Source of the DNA: Halomonas salinarum
GTDB lineage: Bacteria > Pseudomonadota > Gammaproteobacteria > Pseudomonadales > Halomonadaceae
Length of the DNA stretch: 64,000 bases
Reading direction: 5' to 3'
Assembly (NCBI RefSeq): GCF_012062845.1
Contig: NZ_WWNB01000008.1
Coordinates: forward strand, 1-64,000
In this document: piece by piece, positions 33,551-43,792 of the stretch
Numbering within the stretch: position 1 is the stretch's first letter
How the letters are laid out: each line of letters opens with the position of its first letter
The notes under the pieces: model-generated
What the model saw: the letters and a program-made list of their open reading frames with translations, nothing else
The model's database searches: none
Told to the model about the DNA's origin: nothing
Made by a program: the position numbers and the translations under genes

Positions 33551-36313
33551 ATGGGTGACATCGCCAGAGAGATTCTGCCAGTCAACATCGAGGACGAGCT
33601 CAAGCAGTCGTACCTCGATTACGCCATGAGCGTGATCATCGGCCGGGCGCTGCCCGACGTGCGCGATGGCCTTAAGCCGGTGCACCGCCGCGTGCTTTTC
33701 GCCATGCACGAATTGAACAACGACTGGAACAAACCCTACAAGAAGTCGGCCCGTGTGGTGGGTGACGTCATCGGTAAGTATCACCCGCACGGGGACAGTG
33801 CGGTGTACGACACCATCGTGCGCATGGCGCAGGATTTCTCGATGCGTCACGTGCTGGTCGACGGTCAGGGTAACTTCGGTTCGATCGACGGTGATAACGC
33901 GGCCGCCATGCGTTATACCGAGGTGCGCATGTCAAAGCTCTCGCATGAGCTGTTGGCTGATCTCGAGAAGGACACCGTCGACTGGGTCGATAACTACGAC
34001 GGTACCGAACGCATCCCCGCCGTGCTGCCGACCAAGGTGCCCAATCTGCTGATCAATGGCAGCTCCGGTATCGCCGTGGGCATGGCCACCAATATACCGC
34101 CGCACAATATGAGCGAGGTGATCAGCGGCTGCCTGGCGCTGATCGACGACCATACCCTGTCGGTCGATGACCTGATGGAGTACATCCCGGCACCGGACTT
34201 CCCGACCGGGGGCATCATCAACGGCAAGGCCGGTATCCTCGATGCGTATCGGACCGGCCGTGGACGTATCTATGTACGCGCCCGTCATACCATCGAGCAT
34301 GATGACAAGACCGGTCGTGACCACATTATCGTCAGTGAACTGCCTTACCAGGTGAACAAGGCCCGGTTGATCGAGAAGATCGCCGAACTGGTCAAGGACA
34401 AGAAGATCGACGGCATTGCGGAACTGCGCGACGAGTCCGACAAGGACGGTCTGCGCGTGGTGATCGAGGTCAAGCGCGGCGAGAGTGGCGAGGTGGTGGT
34501 CAATAACCTCTTCGCCCAGACCCAGCTGCAGAATGTCTTCGGTATCAACATGGTCGCCCTGTCGGATGGTCAGCCGAAGACGCTGGATCTGAAGCAGATG
34601 CTCGAGGCCTTCATTCGCCACCGTCGCGAAGTGGTGACCCGGCGGACCTTGTACGAGCTGCGCAAGGCCCGCGAGCGAGGGCATATCCTCGAGGGTCTGG
34701 CGGTCGCCATCTCCAACATCGACGAGGTGATCGAGCTGATCAAGGCCTCGCCGTCGGCCACTGAAGCCAAGGACAAGCTGCTGGCCCGTGCCTGGCAGCC
34801 GGGGCAGGTCACCGCCATGCTGGAGCGTGCCGGGGCGACCTCTTGCAAGCCTGAGGACCTGGAAGAAGGCTTCGGTCTCGATGAGGCAGGGCAACAATAC
34901 CGGCTCTCGCCCGCCCAGGCCCAGGCCATCCTTGAACTGCGTCTGCACCGCTTGACCGGCCTTGAAACCGAGAAGCTGCTCAACGAGTACCTGGGGATCC
35001 TCGAGAAGATTGCCGAGCTGACGGCGATCCTGGCCTCGGCCGATCGCCTGCTCGAGGTGATTCGCGAGGAACTCGAGGCGATCCGCGATCAGTATGGTGA
35101 TTCGCGTCGCACCGAGATCCAGATCAGTCATCTGGACCTGCATATCGAGGACCTGATCGCCGAAGAGGATATGGTGGTGACCATTTCCCGCAACGGCTAC
35201 GCCAAGACCCAGCCGCTGTCCGACTATCAGGCCCAGCGTCGCGGCGGTCGCGGCAAGTCGGCGACGGCCATGAAGGACGAGGATGTCATCGAACACCTGC
35301 TGGTGGCCTCGACCCATGACACCGTGCTGCTGTTCACCAACAAGGGCAAGGTCTACTGGCTCAAGGTCTACGAGATGCCCAATGCCAGTCGTGGCTCGCG
35401 TGGCAAACCCTTGATCAACCTGCTGCCGCTGGACGAAGGCGAGGCCGTGAGCGCTATGCTGCCGGTGCGCGATTACCATGCCGACAGCTTTATCTTCTTT
35501 GCCACGGCCAAGGGTACGGTCAAGCGCACCAGTCTTGATCAATTCTCGCGCCCACGCAGTGTCGGCCTGATTGCCATCGACATCGATGAAGATGACCACC
35601 TGATCGGCGCCGCCATCACCTCAGGCAGCGATCATGCCATGCTGCTGTCTTCCAATGGCAAGGCGATTCGCTTCGAAGAGTCTCATGTCCGTGCCATGGG
35701 GCGTACCGCCCGCGGTGTGCGCGGCATGCGCCTGCAGGATGGCGCCAAGGTGATCAGCCTGATCATCCCGCAGTCTCAGCAGATCGATGTCGAGAATGAA
35801 GGCGATGCCGACGTTAATGACGAGTCGCAGCAAGATGTGACAGCGGCCGGTAACGGTGGGCAGATCTATATCCTCACCGCCTCCGAGCGCGGCTTTGGCA
35901 AGCGCACACGCCTTGAGGAGTTCCCGCTGCGGGGTCGTGGCGGGCAGGGCGTCATTGCCATGCAGACCAGCAAGCGCAACGGCGACCTGGTCGCGGCGAT
36001 GCAGGTCTATTCCGCCGATGAAATGATGCTGATCACCGATCGCGGCACGCTGGTGCGTACCCGTGTCGAAGAGGTCTCTACCACCTCGCGCAATACGCAG
36101 GGCGTGATGCTGATCCGCCTCGGCGAAGGCGAGGCGCTGGTCAAGACCGTACGTATCGACGAGCCGGAAGAGGAAGAGATCAGCGGTGAGGTGCTTGATG
36201 CGTCGCTCGACGAGGCTTCTGATACCCAGGAAAGTTCCGATGGGGAAGAAGGCTCCGATGGAACGCCGCAAGCGGGCCAGGACGGCGACGACTCACCTGA
36301 AGATGGTCACTGA
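33551..36313 (+). CDS. gyrA: DNA gyrase subunit A
   Basis: 920 residues, type II topoisomerase subunit that cuts and rejoins DNA for negative supercoiling. N-terminus [20 protein letters not shown]. The quinolone-resistance region reads [19 protein letters not shown] with Ser83 and Asp87, the wild-type sensitive residues. The catalytic Tyr is in [11 protein letters not shown]. The C-terminal beta-pinwheel contains the GyrA box QRRGGRGK. A long acidic tail (DGEEGSDGT) ends the protein. AAAGGA precedes the ATG. A TACAAT -10-like box near 33463 may be the promoter, but no convincing -35 was found. Confidence 0.98.
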   Translation: MGDIAREILPVNIEDELKQSYLDYAMSVIIGRALPDVRDGLKPVHRRVLFAMHELNNDWNKPYKKSARVVGDVIGKYHPHGDSAVYDTIVRMAQDFSMRHVLVDGQGNFGSIDGDNAAAMRYTEVRMSKLSHELLADLEKDTVDWVDNYDGTERIPAVLPTKVPNLLINGSSGIAVGMATNIPPHNMSEVISGCLALIDDHTLSVDDLMEYIPAPDFPTGGIINGKAGILDAYRTGRGRIYVRARHTIEHDDKTGRDHIIVSELPYQVNKARLIEKIAELVKDKKIDGIAELRDESDKDGLRVVIEVKRGESGEVVVNNLFAQTQLQNVFGINMVALSDGQPKTLDLKQMLEAFIRHRREVVTRRTLYELRKARERGHILEGLAVAISNIDEVIELIKASPSATEAKDKLLARAWQPGQVTAMLERAGATSCKPEDLEEGFGLDEAGQQYRLSPAQAQAILELRLHRLTGLETEKLLNEYLGILEKIAELTAILASADRLLEVIREELEAIRDQYGDSRRTEIQISHLDLHIEDLIAEEDMVVTISRNGYAKTQPLSDYQAQRRGGRGKSATAMKDEDVIEHLLVASTHDTVLLFTNKGKVYWLKVYEMPNASRGSRGKPLINLLPLDEGEAVSAMLPVRDYHADSFIFFATAKGTVKRTSLDQFSRPRSVGLIAIDIDEDDHLIGAAITSGSDHAMLLSSNGKAIRFEESHVRAMGRTARGVRGMRLQDGAKVISLIIPQSQQIDVENEGDADVNDESQQDVTAAGNGGQIYILTASERGFGKRTRLEEFPLRGRGGQGVIAMQTSKRNGDLVAAMQVYSADEMMLITDRGTLVRTRVEEVSTTSRNTQGVMLIRLGEGEALVKTVRIDEPEEEEISGEVLDASLDEASDTQESSDGEEGSDGTPQAGQDGDDSPEDGH

Positions 36314-36354
36314 CCCTCTTCGAGCCGATACCATCAGTCTGGAATAATACGCCG

Positions 36355-37455
36355 ATGACACGTCATTTTAATTTTTGTGCGGGGCCGGCGGCACTGCCGA
36401 CCGCCGTGCTCGAAAGGGCTCGCGAAGAGCTGCTGGACTACCATGGTCGCGGTCTCTCGGTGATGGAGATGAGCCATCGTAGCGACGAATTCGTGGCCAT
36501 TGCCGAGCAGACCGAAGCCGATGTGCGTGAGCTGCTGGCGGTGCCCGATAACTATCGGGTGCTGTTTCTGCAGGGCGGTGCCTCCATGCAGTTCGCCATG
36601 CTGCCTTATAACCTGCTGGGTCAGGGCGGTACCCCCAACTATCTCTACACAGGGATATGGGGCAAGAAGGCCATTGCCGAGTCGCGTCACCTGTCTGGGG
36701 CCCATGTGGCGGCCTCCAGTGAGGCCAATGACCTGACCGCCGTGCCGCGCCAGGATGACATTGTGCTCTCGAGCGATGCCGCTTACCTGCACTATACGAG
36801 TAACGAGACCATCGGTGGCCTCGAATTCGACTATGTGCCCGAGGGGCGCCTGGCCGATGGCAGCCGCGTGCCCGTGGTCTGCGATATGTCCTCGTCGATC
36901 CTGTCCGGTCCCATAGATGTTTCACGCTTCGGCATCATCTATGCCGGTGCACAGAAGAATATCGGCCCGGCCGGTCTGACGCTTGTGATCGTGCGTGATG
37001 ATCTGCTGGAGCGTGCGCGTCCCGAGACGCCGACCATGTTCAACTACAAGGTCATGGCCGAGAACGCTTCGATGTACAACACGCCGCCAACCTACAGCTG
37101 GTATCTGTCAGGCCTGGTGTTCCAGTGGCTGAAGCACGAAATTGGCGGGCTCGAAGCGATGGATGCACTCAATGACCGCAAGGCGGCCAAGCTCTACGCC
37201 GCCATCGATCAAAGCGAGATGTATTCCAATCCCATTGCGCTGGCCAACCGCTCGCGGATGAATGTGCCTTTCGTCTTGGCCGATGATCGCCTCGACAAGG
37301 CTTTCCTGACCGAAGCCGAAGAGGCCGGTCTGCTCAATCTCAAGGGTCACCGTAGTGTGGGTGGCATGCGCGCGAGTCTCTATAACGCAGTGCCCGAAGC
37401 CGGGGTCGATGCCCTGGTGGATTTCATGACCGACTTCGAGCGTCGGCGCGGCTAG
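36355..37455 (+). CDS. serC: Phosphoserine aminotransferase
   Basis: 366 residues, PLP-dependent. It makes 3-phosphoserine from 3-phosphohydroxypyruvate for serine synthesis and also serves pyridoxal phosphate synthesis. N-terminus FNFCAGPAALPTAVLERA; ISHRS-equivalent EMSHRSDEF; phosphate-binding FLQGGASMQFAM; and the PLP lysine in YAGAQKNIGPAGLT. C-terminal GHRSVGGMRASLYNAV is typical. It lies 41 bp after gyrA on the same strand and 88 bp before pheA, matching the conserved gyrA-serC-pheA order of pseudomonad-like genomes. Confidence 0.97.
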   Translation: MTRHFNFCAGPAALPTAVLERAREELLDYHGRGLSVMEMSHRSDEFVAIAEQTEADVRELLAVPDNYRVLFLQGGASMQFAMLPYNLLGQGGTPNYLYTGIWGKKAIAESRHLSGAHVAASSEANDLTAVPRQDDIVLSSDAAYLHYTSNETIGGLEFDYVPEGRLADGSRVPVVCDMSSSILSGPIDVSRFGIIYAGAQKNIGPAGLTLVIVRDDLLERARPETPTMFNYKVMAENASMYNTPPTYSWYLSGLVFQWLKHEIGGLEAMDALNDRKAAKLYAAIDQSEMYSNPIALANRSRMNVPFVLADDRLDKAFLTEAEEAGLLNLKGHRSVGGMRASLYNAVPEAGVDALVDFMTDFERRRG

Positions 37456-37543
37456 TGTCGCAGCGGGCGGCACCGCCTGAGTCATCGCGCTCGGCGTTGG
37501 CCGCACCATTGTCGAATCAGGGGTTTAGTGTAGGGGAAATCGA

Positions 37544-38635
37544 ATGAGTGACACCCCCATCGATCTCGATGCGCTACGCCAGCGCATCGATGGCCTGGAT
37601 GGTGAGATCCTTCGTCTGATCAGTGAACGCGCCCAGTGCGCGAGTCAGGTCGCCAAGGTAAAGACCAGCTCCGACCCGGATACGGTTTTCTACCGGCCCG
37701 AGCGTGAGGCGCAGGTGTTGCGGCGTATCATGACGCTCAATCAAGGCCCGCTGGATGCCGAGGAAATGGCGCGCCTTTTCCGCGAGATCATGTCGGCCTG
37801 CCTGGCACTCGAGCAGCCAGTCAAGGTGTCTTACCTGGGGCCCGAGGGCACCTTTACCCAGCAAGCTGCCCTCAAGCACTTCGGTGAAAGTGCTATCAGC
37901 CTGCCCATGGCGGCCATTGATGAAGTGTTCCGAGAGGTCGAGGCGGGCGCCGTGAACTATGGCGTGGTGCCGGTGGAGAACTCCACCGAGGGCGTGGTCA
38001 ACCACACTCTCGATTCCTTCATGGACTCCTCCATGCGCATCTGTGGCGAGGTGGTGTTGCGCATTCATCACCACTTGCTGGTATCGAGTAATACACGCCG
38101 TGACAAGGTCTCGCGTATTTATTCCCATCCGCAGTCCTTCGCACAGTGTCGCAAGTGGCTGGACGCCCATTATCCGCATGCCGAGCGAGTGCCCGTCTCC
38201 TCCAACGCCGAAGCAGCCAAGCTGGTCAAGACCGAGTGGCACAGTGCGGCGATTGCCGGCGATATGGCCGCCAAGCTTTATGGGCTCGACAAGATCGCCG
38301 AGACGGTCGAGGACCGCCCGGACAACTCGACGCGTTTCCTGATCATTGGTAATCAGGACGTGCCGGCCTCCGGCGAGGACAAGACGTCCATCGTGGTCGC
38401 GATGCGCAACCAACCTGGCGCTCTGCATGACCTGTTGGAACCCTTCCACCGGCATAAGATCGATTTGACTCGCCTCGAGACACGGCCCTCGCGCTCCGGA
38501 GTCTGGAACTATGTGTTCTTCATCGATTTCCGGGGCCATCGTGACAACGCGCAGGTAGCGGCCGTGCTCGAGGAAGTGCAGCTGCGTTGCGCCGAGCTCA
38601 AGGTGCTCGGCTCCTATCCGGTGGGTGTACTCTGA
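37544..38635 (+). CDS. pheA: Bifunctional chorismate mutase/prephenate dehydratase
   Basis: 363 residues (P-protein). The AroQ-type mutase domain (1-95) has LRQRIDGLDGEILRLISERA. The dehydratase domain starts VSYLGPEGTFTQQAAL and includes YGVVPVENSTEGVVNHTLD and the catalytic DNSTRFLII segment. The C-terminal ACT domain holds GALHDLLEPFHRHKIDLTRL and ETRPSR, the phenylalanine-binding allosteric site. It makes phenylpyruvate for phenylalanine. The tyrA/aroA fusion begins 2 bp after its stop codon. Confidence 0.97.
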   Translation: MSDTPIDLDALRQRIDGLDGEILRLISERAQCASQVAKVKTSSDPDTVFYRPEREAQVLRRIMTLNQGPLDAEEMARLFREIMSACLALEQPVKVSYLGPEGTFTQQAALKHFGESAISLPMAAIDEVFREVEAGAVNYGVVPVENSTEGVVNHTLDSFMDSSMRICGEVVLRIHHHLLVSSNTRRDKVSRIYSHPQSFAQCRKWLDAHYPHAERVPVSSNAEAAKLVKTEWHSAAIAGDMAAKLYGLDKIAETVEDRPDNSTRFLIIGNQDVPASGEDKTSIVVAMRNQPGALHDLLEPFHRHKIDLTRLETRPSRSGVWNYVFFIDFRGHRDNAQVAAVLEEVQLRCAELKVLGSYPVGVL

Positions 38636-38637
38636 TC

Positions 38638-40971
38638 ATGACGGCGCCTTCCGAGCCTCAGGCGGCGATGGCAGCTGAGGCGGGTAACGATGTGACCGGG
38701 CCAGGTGAGTCTCAACTATTGATCGTTGGGCTCGGGCTGATCGGTGGTTCATTGGCGGCGGCACTCAAGGCTGGCGGTTTTTCCGGCCGCATCCTTGCCT
38801 GTGATCGAAACCCCGACGAAATCGCTCGCGGTATCGAGATGGGCATCATCGACGCTGGCGATACCGAGCTCGCCAATGTGCTGCCCGGCAGTACGTTGGT
38901 GGTGCTGGCGGTGCCGGTGCTGGCAATGGATGCGGTCATGCAGTCCCTTAAGGCAGGGCTTGCAACGGCCGATACCGCCGTGGTGATCACCGATGTGGGC
39001 AGCACCAAGGCGGCGATTCGCGAGGCCGCGGAACGCGCCTTCGGTACGCTGCCGGCCAACTTTGTGCTGGGCCACCCCATTGCCGGCTCCGAGAAGAGCG
39101 GCGTCGCTGCCTCCAATCCCCGGCTATATCATCAGCACAAGGTCATTCTGACGCCTGACGAGAACACGGCGCCCCTCGCGCTTTCCCGGGTTCGAGCGCT
39201 CTGGCAGTTCTGTGGCGCTACGGTGCTCGAGATGCCGATAGCGCGCCACGACCAGGTCCTGGCGCGGACCAGCCATCTACCCCATCTGTTGGCCTTTTCG
39301 CTGGTGGATACCCTGGCGCGTCAGGATGAGCGGTTGGAAATTTTTCGCTATGCCGCCGGCGGCTTTCGAGATTTCACGCGGATCGCCGGCAGTGATCCGG
39401 TGATGTGGCGTGACATCTTTACGGCCAATAGCGAGGCGGTGCTCCAGGCACTCGATGATTTCGAGGGCGGCGTAGCGCGGCTTCGCCGAGCCGTGGAGGA
39501 GGGCGATGGTGATGCCATGCTGGGCATCCTCGATCGTGCCAGCCATGCGCGGCAATATTTCGATACGCTGTTAAACCAGACCAGTTATCAGGCGGGTTAT
39601 CAGACCATGCAAGACAATTCCATGCGCTACCGGGTCACTCCCGGTGGCAGTGTCGACGGACGCATTCGCGTGCCGGGTGACAAGTCCGTGTCGCATCGTT
39701 CCATCATGCTCGGTGCGCTCGCCGAAGGGGTAACCGAGGTCAAGGGCTTCCTCGAGGGTGAAGACAGCCTGGCGACGTTGCAGGCCTTCCGCGAGATGGG
39801 CGTTGCCATCGAGGGGCCGCACCAGGGGCGGGTGACCATTCATGGTGTGGGCATGCACGGCCTCAAGGCGCCGGCGGGACCGATTTATGTGGGCAATTCC
39901 GGCACGGCCATGCGGCTTTTTACCGGTTTGCTGGCCGGCCAGGCCTTCGATAGCGAGCTGACTGGCGATGCCTCACTGACCAAGCGGCCAATGGATCGAG
40001 TGGCTGATCCGCTTCGTCTGATGGGCGCGACAATCGACACCGCCGAAGGGGGGCGTCCGCCGCTGAAGATTCATGGTGGTCAGGCGCTTAAGGGCATTGA
40101 TTACGACATGCCCATGGCCAGTGCCCAGGTCAAATCCTGCCTGCTGCTGGCGGGCATGTATGCCGAGGGCGAGACGCGGGTCAAGGAGCCAGCGCCGACC
40201 CGTGATCACACCGAGCGCATGCTCAATGGCTTTGGCTATCCGGTCGAGCGTGAGGGTGATACCGCTTGGCTGAATGGCGGTGGTTCACTGACTGCGGGGC
40301 CCATTGACGTACCCTCCGATATTTCCTCGGCGACCTTCTTTCTGGTGGCCGCGGCGATCACACCGGGTGCCGATCTCACCCTTGAGCATGTCGGCATCAA
40401 CCCGACCCGTATCGGGGTCATCAACATCCTCAAGCTGATGGGGGCCAATCTTGAGCTCTCGAATCAGCATGAGGTCGGCGGGGAGCCGGTCGCAGACATT
40501 CGGGTGCGTTATTCACCGCTCTCGGGCATCGACATTCCCGTCGATCAGGTGCCGCTGGCTATCGATGAGTTTCCGGCACTGTTCATAGCGGCCGCCAACG
40601 CCAGTGGCAAGACACGCTTGCGCGGCGCTGAAGAGTTAAGGGTCAAGGAATCCGATCGTATCAAGGCCATGGCCGATGGTCTGGATCTGCTTGGCGTCGA
40701 GAACACCGTGGTGGCTGATGGCATCGATATCATCGGCTGCGATGATGGTACTGGCACGCCGAATTATGGTGGTGGCCACGTCGATAGCCTCGGTGATCAT
40801 CGCATCGCCATGGCCTTCACGGTGGCCGGTCTGCGCGCAAGCGACGAGATTCTGATCGATGATTGCGCCAACGTGGCCACGTCCTTTCCGGGCTTCGTTC
40901 AGCTGGCCTGTCGCGTGGGCCTTACGGTCAGTCCGGAAGCGGTCGCTAGTGAACAGCAGGAGGATGCATGA
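38638..40971 (+). CDS. tyrA-aroA: Fused prephenate dehydrogenase / EPSP synthase
   Basis: 777 residues joining two aromatic-pathway enzymes. Residues about 20-310 are an NAD-dependent Tyr[18 protein letters not shown] (Rossmann), [21 protein letters not shown] and [15 protein letters not shown]. Residues about 329-777 are Aro[46 protein letters not shown] and [12 protein letters not shown]. The first makes 4-hydroxyphenylpyruvate for tyrosine; the second makes EPSP for chorismate. The join, near [12 protein letters not shown], is in frame. Such fusions are known in pseudomonads and relatives. hisC, often found between pheA and tyrA there, is absent. The stop overlaps the cmk start (ATGA). Confidence 0.95.
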   Translation: MTAPSEPQAAMAAEAGNDVTGPGESQLLIVGLGLIGGSLAAALKAGGFSGRILACDRNPDEIARGIEMGIIDAGDTELANVLPGSTLVVLAVPVLAMDAVMQSLKAGLATADTAVVITDVGSTKAAIREAAERAFGTLPANFVLGHPIAGSEKSGVAASNPRLYHQHKVILTPDENTAPLALSRVRALWQFCGATVLEMPIARHDQVLARTSHLPHLLAFSLVDTLARQDERLEIFRYAAGGFRDFTRIAGSDPVMWRDIFTANSEAVLQALDDFEGGVARLRRAVEEGDGDAMLGILDRASHARQYFDTLLNQTSYQAGYQTMQDNSMRYRVTPGGSVDGRIRVPGDKSVSHRSIMLGALAEGVTEVKGFLEGEDSLATLQAFREMGVAIEGPHQGRVTIHGVGMHGLKAPAGPIYVGNSGTAMRLFTGLLAGQAFDSELTGDASLTKRPMDRVADPLRLMGATIDTAEGGRPPLKIHGGQALKGIDYDMPMASAQVKSCLLLAGMYAEGETRVKEPAPTRDHTERMLNGFGYPVEREGDTAWLNGGGSLTAGPIDVPSDISSATFFLVAAAITPGADLTLEHVGINPTRIGVINILKLMGANLELSNQHEVGGEPVADIRVRYSPLSGIDIPVDQVPLAIDEFPALFIAAANASGKTRLRGAEELRVKESDRIKAMADGLDLLGVENTVVADGIDIIGCDDGTGTPNYGGGHVDSLGDHRIAMAFTVAGLRASDEILIDDCANVATSFPGFVQLACRVGLTVSPEAVASEQQEDA

Positions 40972-41651
40972 GCGATGCCGATGCCCCCGTGCTGACCATC
41001 GATGGGCCTGGTGGGGCCGGCAAGGGCACCATCAGTCGCCTGATTGCCGAGCGACTGGACTGGCACCTGCTGGATAGTGGGGCACTCTATCGTCTGACCG
41101 CGCTGGCGGCGCTCCGGCATGAGGTTCGTACCGACGACGAAGAGGCTCTCGAGGCGCTTGCCGCCGAGCTGGACGTGGTCTTTGTGCCCTTTGATGGTGG
41201 CAGCCGGGTGTTGCTGGAAGGTGATGACGTCAGCCAGGAAATCCGTACCGAACAGGCCGGTGACCGAGCCTCTCAGGTAGCGGCCTTGCCACGGGTTCGC
41301 CAGGCGCTGCTGCGCCGTCAGCGTGATTTCCAGAAGGCCCCTGGCCTGGTGGCGGATGGCCGCGACATGGGCACCGTGGTGTTCCCTGAGGCACCGCTCA
41401 AGGTCTTTCTGACCGCGAGTGCCGAGGAAAGAGCTCAGCGGCGCTATCTCCAGTTGCGGGAAGCGGGGCAGGATGCTAGTCTACCGAGTCTTTTAAAGGA
41501 GATTCAGGCCCGCGATGCGCGAGACATGCAGCGCAGCGTTGCCCCTCTCGAGCCGGCGGACGATGCCATCGAGCTGGACACCACGAGCCTGACAATTCCG
41601 GAAGTGGTGGAACGGGTGACGGTTCTCCTTGCCCAACGCGGCATTTCTTGA
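40968..41651 (+). CDS. cmk: Cytidylate kinase
   Basis: 227 residues. It phosphorylates CMP and dCMP. P-loop [53 protein letters not shown] with the CMP-binding Arg/Asp; and the [12 protein letters not shown]. Its ATG overlaps the aroA stop, so translation is coupled. It is followed by rpsA as in most gammaproteobacteria. Confidence 0.97.
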   Translation: MSDADAPVLTIDGPGGAGKGTISRLIAERLDWHLLDSGALYRLTALAALRHEVRTDDEEALEALAAELDVVFVPFDGGSRVLLEGDDVSQEIRTEQAGDRASQVAALPRVRQALLRRQRDFQKAPGLVADGRDMGTVVFPEAPLKVFLTASAEERAQRRYLQLREAGQDASLPSLLKEIQARDARDMQRSVAPLEPADDAIELDTTSLTIPEVVERVTVLLAQRGIS

Positions 41652-41836
41652 GCGTCTAACGATCCATTACGGGCTGCGGGATGATGTAACGACATGGGAC
41701 GGACAACACACACTGAAAGTCCGCTCAGGTCTAACCAGCGCTAACATCCCCGGAGCATATTGCAGTAGGCCCGCACTCGCTGGTGGTGCGGAGAAGGCGG
41801 TAAGCCGCCATTCAACGTTGATCACGTAGGAACATC
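41652..41836 (+). other. rpsA leader region
   Basis: 185 bp with no gene. It holds small potential hairpins (for example GCGGTAAGCCGC near 41796-41807) and probably the rpsA promoter and structured leader. In gammaproteobacteria the rpsA leader folds and binds S1 for autoregulation; I infer the same here from position only. Confidence 0.35.
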
Positions 41837-43513
41837 ATGAGCGAAAGCTTTGCTGACTTGTTTGAACAGTCTCTCCAAGACATCAACATGGAGCCGGGCG
41901 CCATTGTCATGGCGACCGTCGTCGACATTGAAGGTGACTGGATCACCGTCAATGCCGGTCTGAAATCCGAAGGCCAGATCCCGTCCGCGCAGTTCCGCGA
42001 CGACAACGGTGAGCTGACCATCGGTGTGGGCGACGAAGTCAAGGTCGCACTGGAAGCCGTGGAAGACGGTTTCGGCGAAACCCGTCTGTCCCGCGAGAAA
42101 GCCAAGCGCGCCGAGGCGTGGAAAGAGCTGGAAGCAGCCTTCGAGAAGGATGAGATCGTCAAGGGCGTGATCAACGGTAAGGTCAAGGGCGGCTTCACCG
42201 TCGACGTGGCTTCCATCCGTGCCTTCCTGCCGGGTTCGCTGGTCGACGTTCGCCCGGTGCGCGACACTGCGCACCTCGAGCACAAAGAGCTGGACTTCAA
42301 GGTCATCAAGCTTGATCCCAAGCGCAACAATGTGGTGGTTTCTCGCCGTGCCGTTCTCGAAGCCGAGAACAGCGCCGAGCGTGAAGCACTGCTGGCTACC
42401 CTGCAGGAAGGCCAGCAGATCAAGGGTATCGTCAAGAACCTGACCGACTACGGTGCCTTCGTGGACCTCGGTGGCGTCGACGGCCTGCTGCACATCACCG
42501 ACATGGCCTGGAAGCGTATCAAGCATCCGTCCGAGATCGTTGCCGTCGGCGACGAGATCAATGTCAAGGTGCTGAAGTTTGACCGTGAGCGTAACCGTGT
42601 ATCCCTGGGTCTCAAGCAGCTGGGCGAAGATCCCTGGGTCAATATCAAGGGTCGCTACCCGGAAAACACCAAGGTCACCGCTCGGGTTACCAACCTCACC
42701 GACTACGGCTGCTTCGCCGAGCTCGAAGAGGGTGTCGAGGGTCTGGTCCACGTGTCTGAAATGGACTGGACCAACAAGAACATCCATCCGTCCAAAGTCG
42801 TCCAGGTTGGCGACGATGTCGACGTGATGGTCTTGGATATCGACGAAGAGCGTCGTCGTATCTCCCTGGGTATCAAGCAGTGCACCACCAACCCGTGGGA
42901 AGACTTCAGCGCGCGCTTCAACAAGGGCGACCGCGTTTCTGGCAGCATCAAGTCCATCACCGACTTCGGCATCTTCATCGGCCTGGATGGCGGTATCGAT
43001 GGTCTGGTGCACCTGTCAGACATCTCCTGGTCAGAGACAGGCGAAGAAGCCGTGCGCAACTTCAAGAAGGGCGACGAAGTTGAAGCCGTCATCCTGTCTA
43101 TCGATCCGGAACGTGAGCGCATCTCGCTGGGCATCAAGCAACTGGACAGCGATCCGGTTGCTGAGTACCTTGCCGTCAACGACAAGGGCTCGGTTGTGAC
43201 CGGTCGTGTCGTCGAAGTCGATGCCAAGGAAGCACACGTTGAGCTGGCAACGGATGTTGTGGCCGTGCTCAAGGCGTCCGAGATCAGCGCTGACCGTGTT
43301 GAAGACGCGCGTAATGTCCTGAATGAAGGCGACAGCGTCGAAGCTCGCATCGTGAGCGTAGACCGCAAGAGCCGCTTGATTAACTTGTCCATCAAGGCCA
43401 AGGATCAGGACGATACCCGTAAAAACATGGGTCGCCTGCGCGAGCAGCAAGAGACCGAGTCTACACCGACCACCATCGGTGACTTGATCAAGCAGCAGAT
43501 GGGTCAGGACTAA
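41837..43513 (+). CDS. rpsA: 30S ribosomal protein S1
   Basis: 558 residues, a full-length proteobacterial S1 with six OB-fold S1 repeats. Recognisable repeat cores: [60 protein letters not shown] and [20 protein letters not shown]. The N-terminal [11 protein letters not shown] segment is the S2/ribosome-docking part. It binds mRNA and aids initiation on structured or weak ribosome-binding sites. Own leader upstream; strong terminator downstream. Confidence 0.98.
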   Translation: MSESFADLFEQSLQDINMEPGAIVMATVVDIEGDWITVNAGLKSEGQIPSAQFRDDNGELTIGVGDEVKVALEAVEDGFGETRLSREKAKRAEAWKELEAAFEKDEIVKGVINGKVKGGFTVDVASIRAFLPGSLVDVRPVRDTAHLEHKELDFKVIKLDPKRNNVVVSRRAVLEAENSAEREALLATLQEGQQIKGIVKNLTDYGAFVDLGGVDGLLHITDMAWKRIKHPSEIVAVGDEINVKVLKFDRERNRVSLGLKQLGEDPWVNIKGRYPENTKVTARVTNLTDYGCFAELEEGVEGLVHVSEMDWTNKNIHPSKVVQVGDDVDVMVLDIDEERRRISLGIKQCTTNPWEDFSARFNKGDRVSGSIKSITDFGIFIGLDGGIDGLVHLSDISWSETGEEAVRNFKKGDEVEAVILSIDPERERISLGIKQLDSDPVAEYLAVNDKGSVVTGRVVEVDAKEAHVELATDVVAVLKASEISADRVEDARNVLNEGDSVEARIVSVDRKSRLINLSIKAKDQDDTRKNMGRLREQQETESTPTTIGDLIKQQMGQD

Positions 43514-43561
43514 GTCCTGCCCGGACATCTCGGCTTGCCGAGGTGCCCTGATTGCTTGAAC

Positions 43562-43591
43562 AAAAACGCCGCCCTTCGGGGCGGCGTTTTT
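43562..43591 (+). terminator. Rho-independent terminator of rpsA
   Basis: Near-perfect stem ACGCCGCCC/GGGGCGGCGT flanked by A5 and T5, so it may act in both directions between convergent rpsA and bioA. Confidence 0.92.
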
Positions 43592-43632
43592 CGTTTCTGA
43601 GCGTCAGGTTTTATGGATTCATTTCAGTTGCC

Positions 43633-43740
43633 AGTAACTCTATAAGCAACTCTCCAAGCAGTTCTCCACGCAGTTCTCCACGCAGTTCTCCAAGCGGCTA
43701 TCCCAGCAACCATCTCAACAACTCTCTCAGCAACTCTCTG
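43633..43740. repeat. 12-bp tandem array A (nine imperfect units)
   Basis: Nine contiguous 12-bp units resembling AGCAACTCTCCA, with variants CGCAGTTCTCCA (twice in a row) and AGCGGCTATCCC. It lies between the rpsA terminator and the bioA 3' end. Read on the minus strand the unit is GAGAGTTGCTGA-like. One frame gives a Ser/Asn/Pro-rich repeat peptide, but there is no ribosome-binding site. Confidence 0.75.
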
Positions 43741-43792
43741 CGTGGCTAGTTTTAAGCCAGGCTCCATCACTTCGCGTCACAATCCAGCGCTC

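Noticed and set aside
33932..35599. Long leftward ORF of 555 residues across gyrA
   Set aside because: Antisense shadow of gyrA with no ribosome-binding site.
43552..43749. Short Ser/Asn/Pro-rich ORF after rpsA
   Set aside because: It is a translation of the 12-bp repeat array and lacks a ribosome-binding site.
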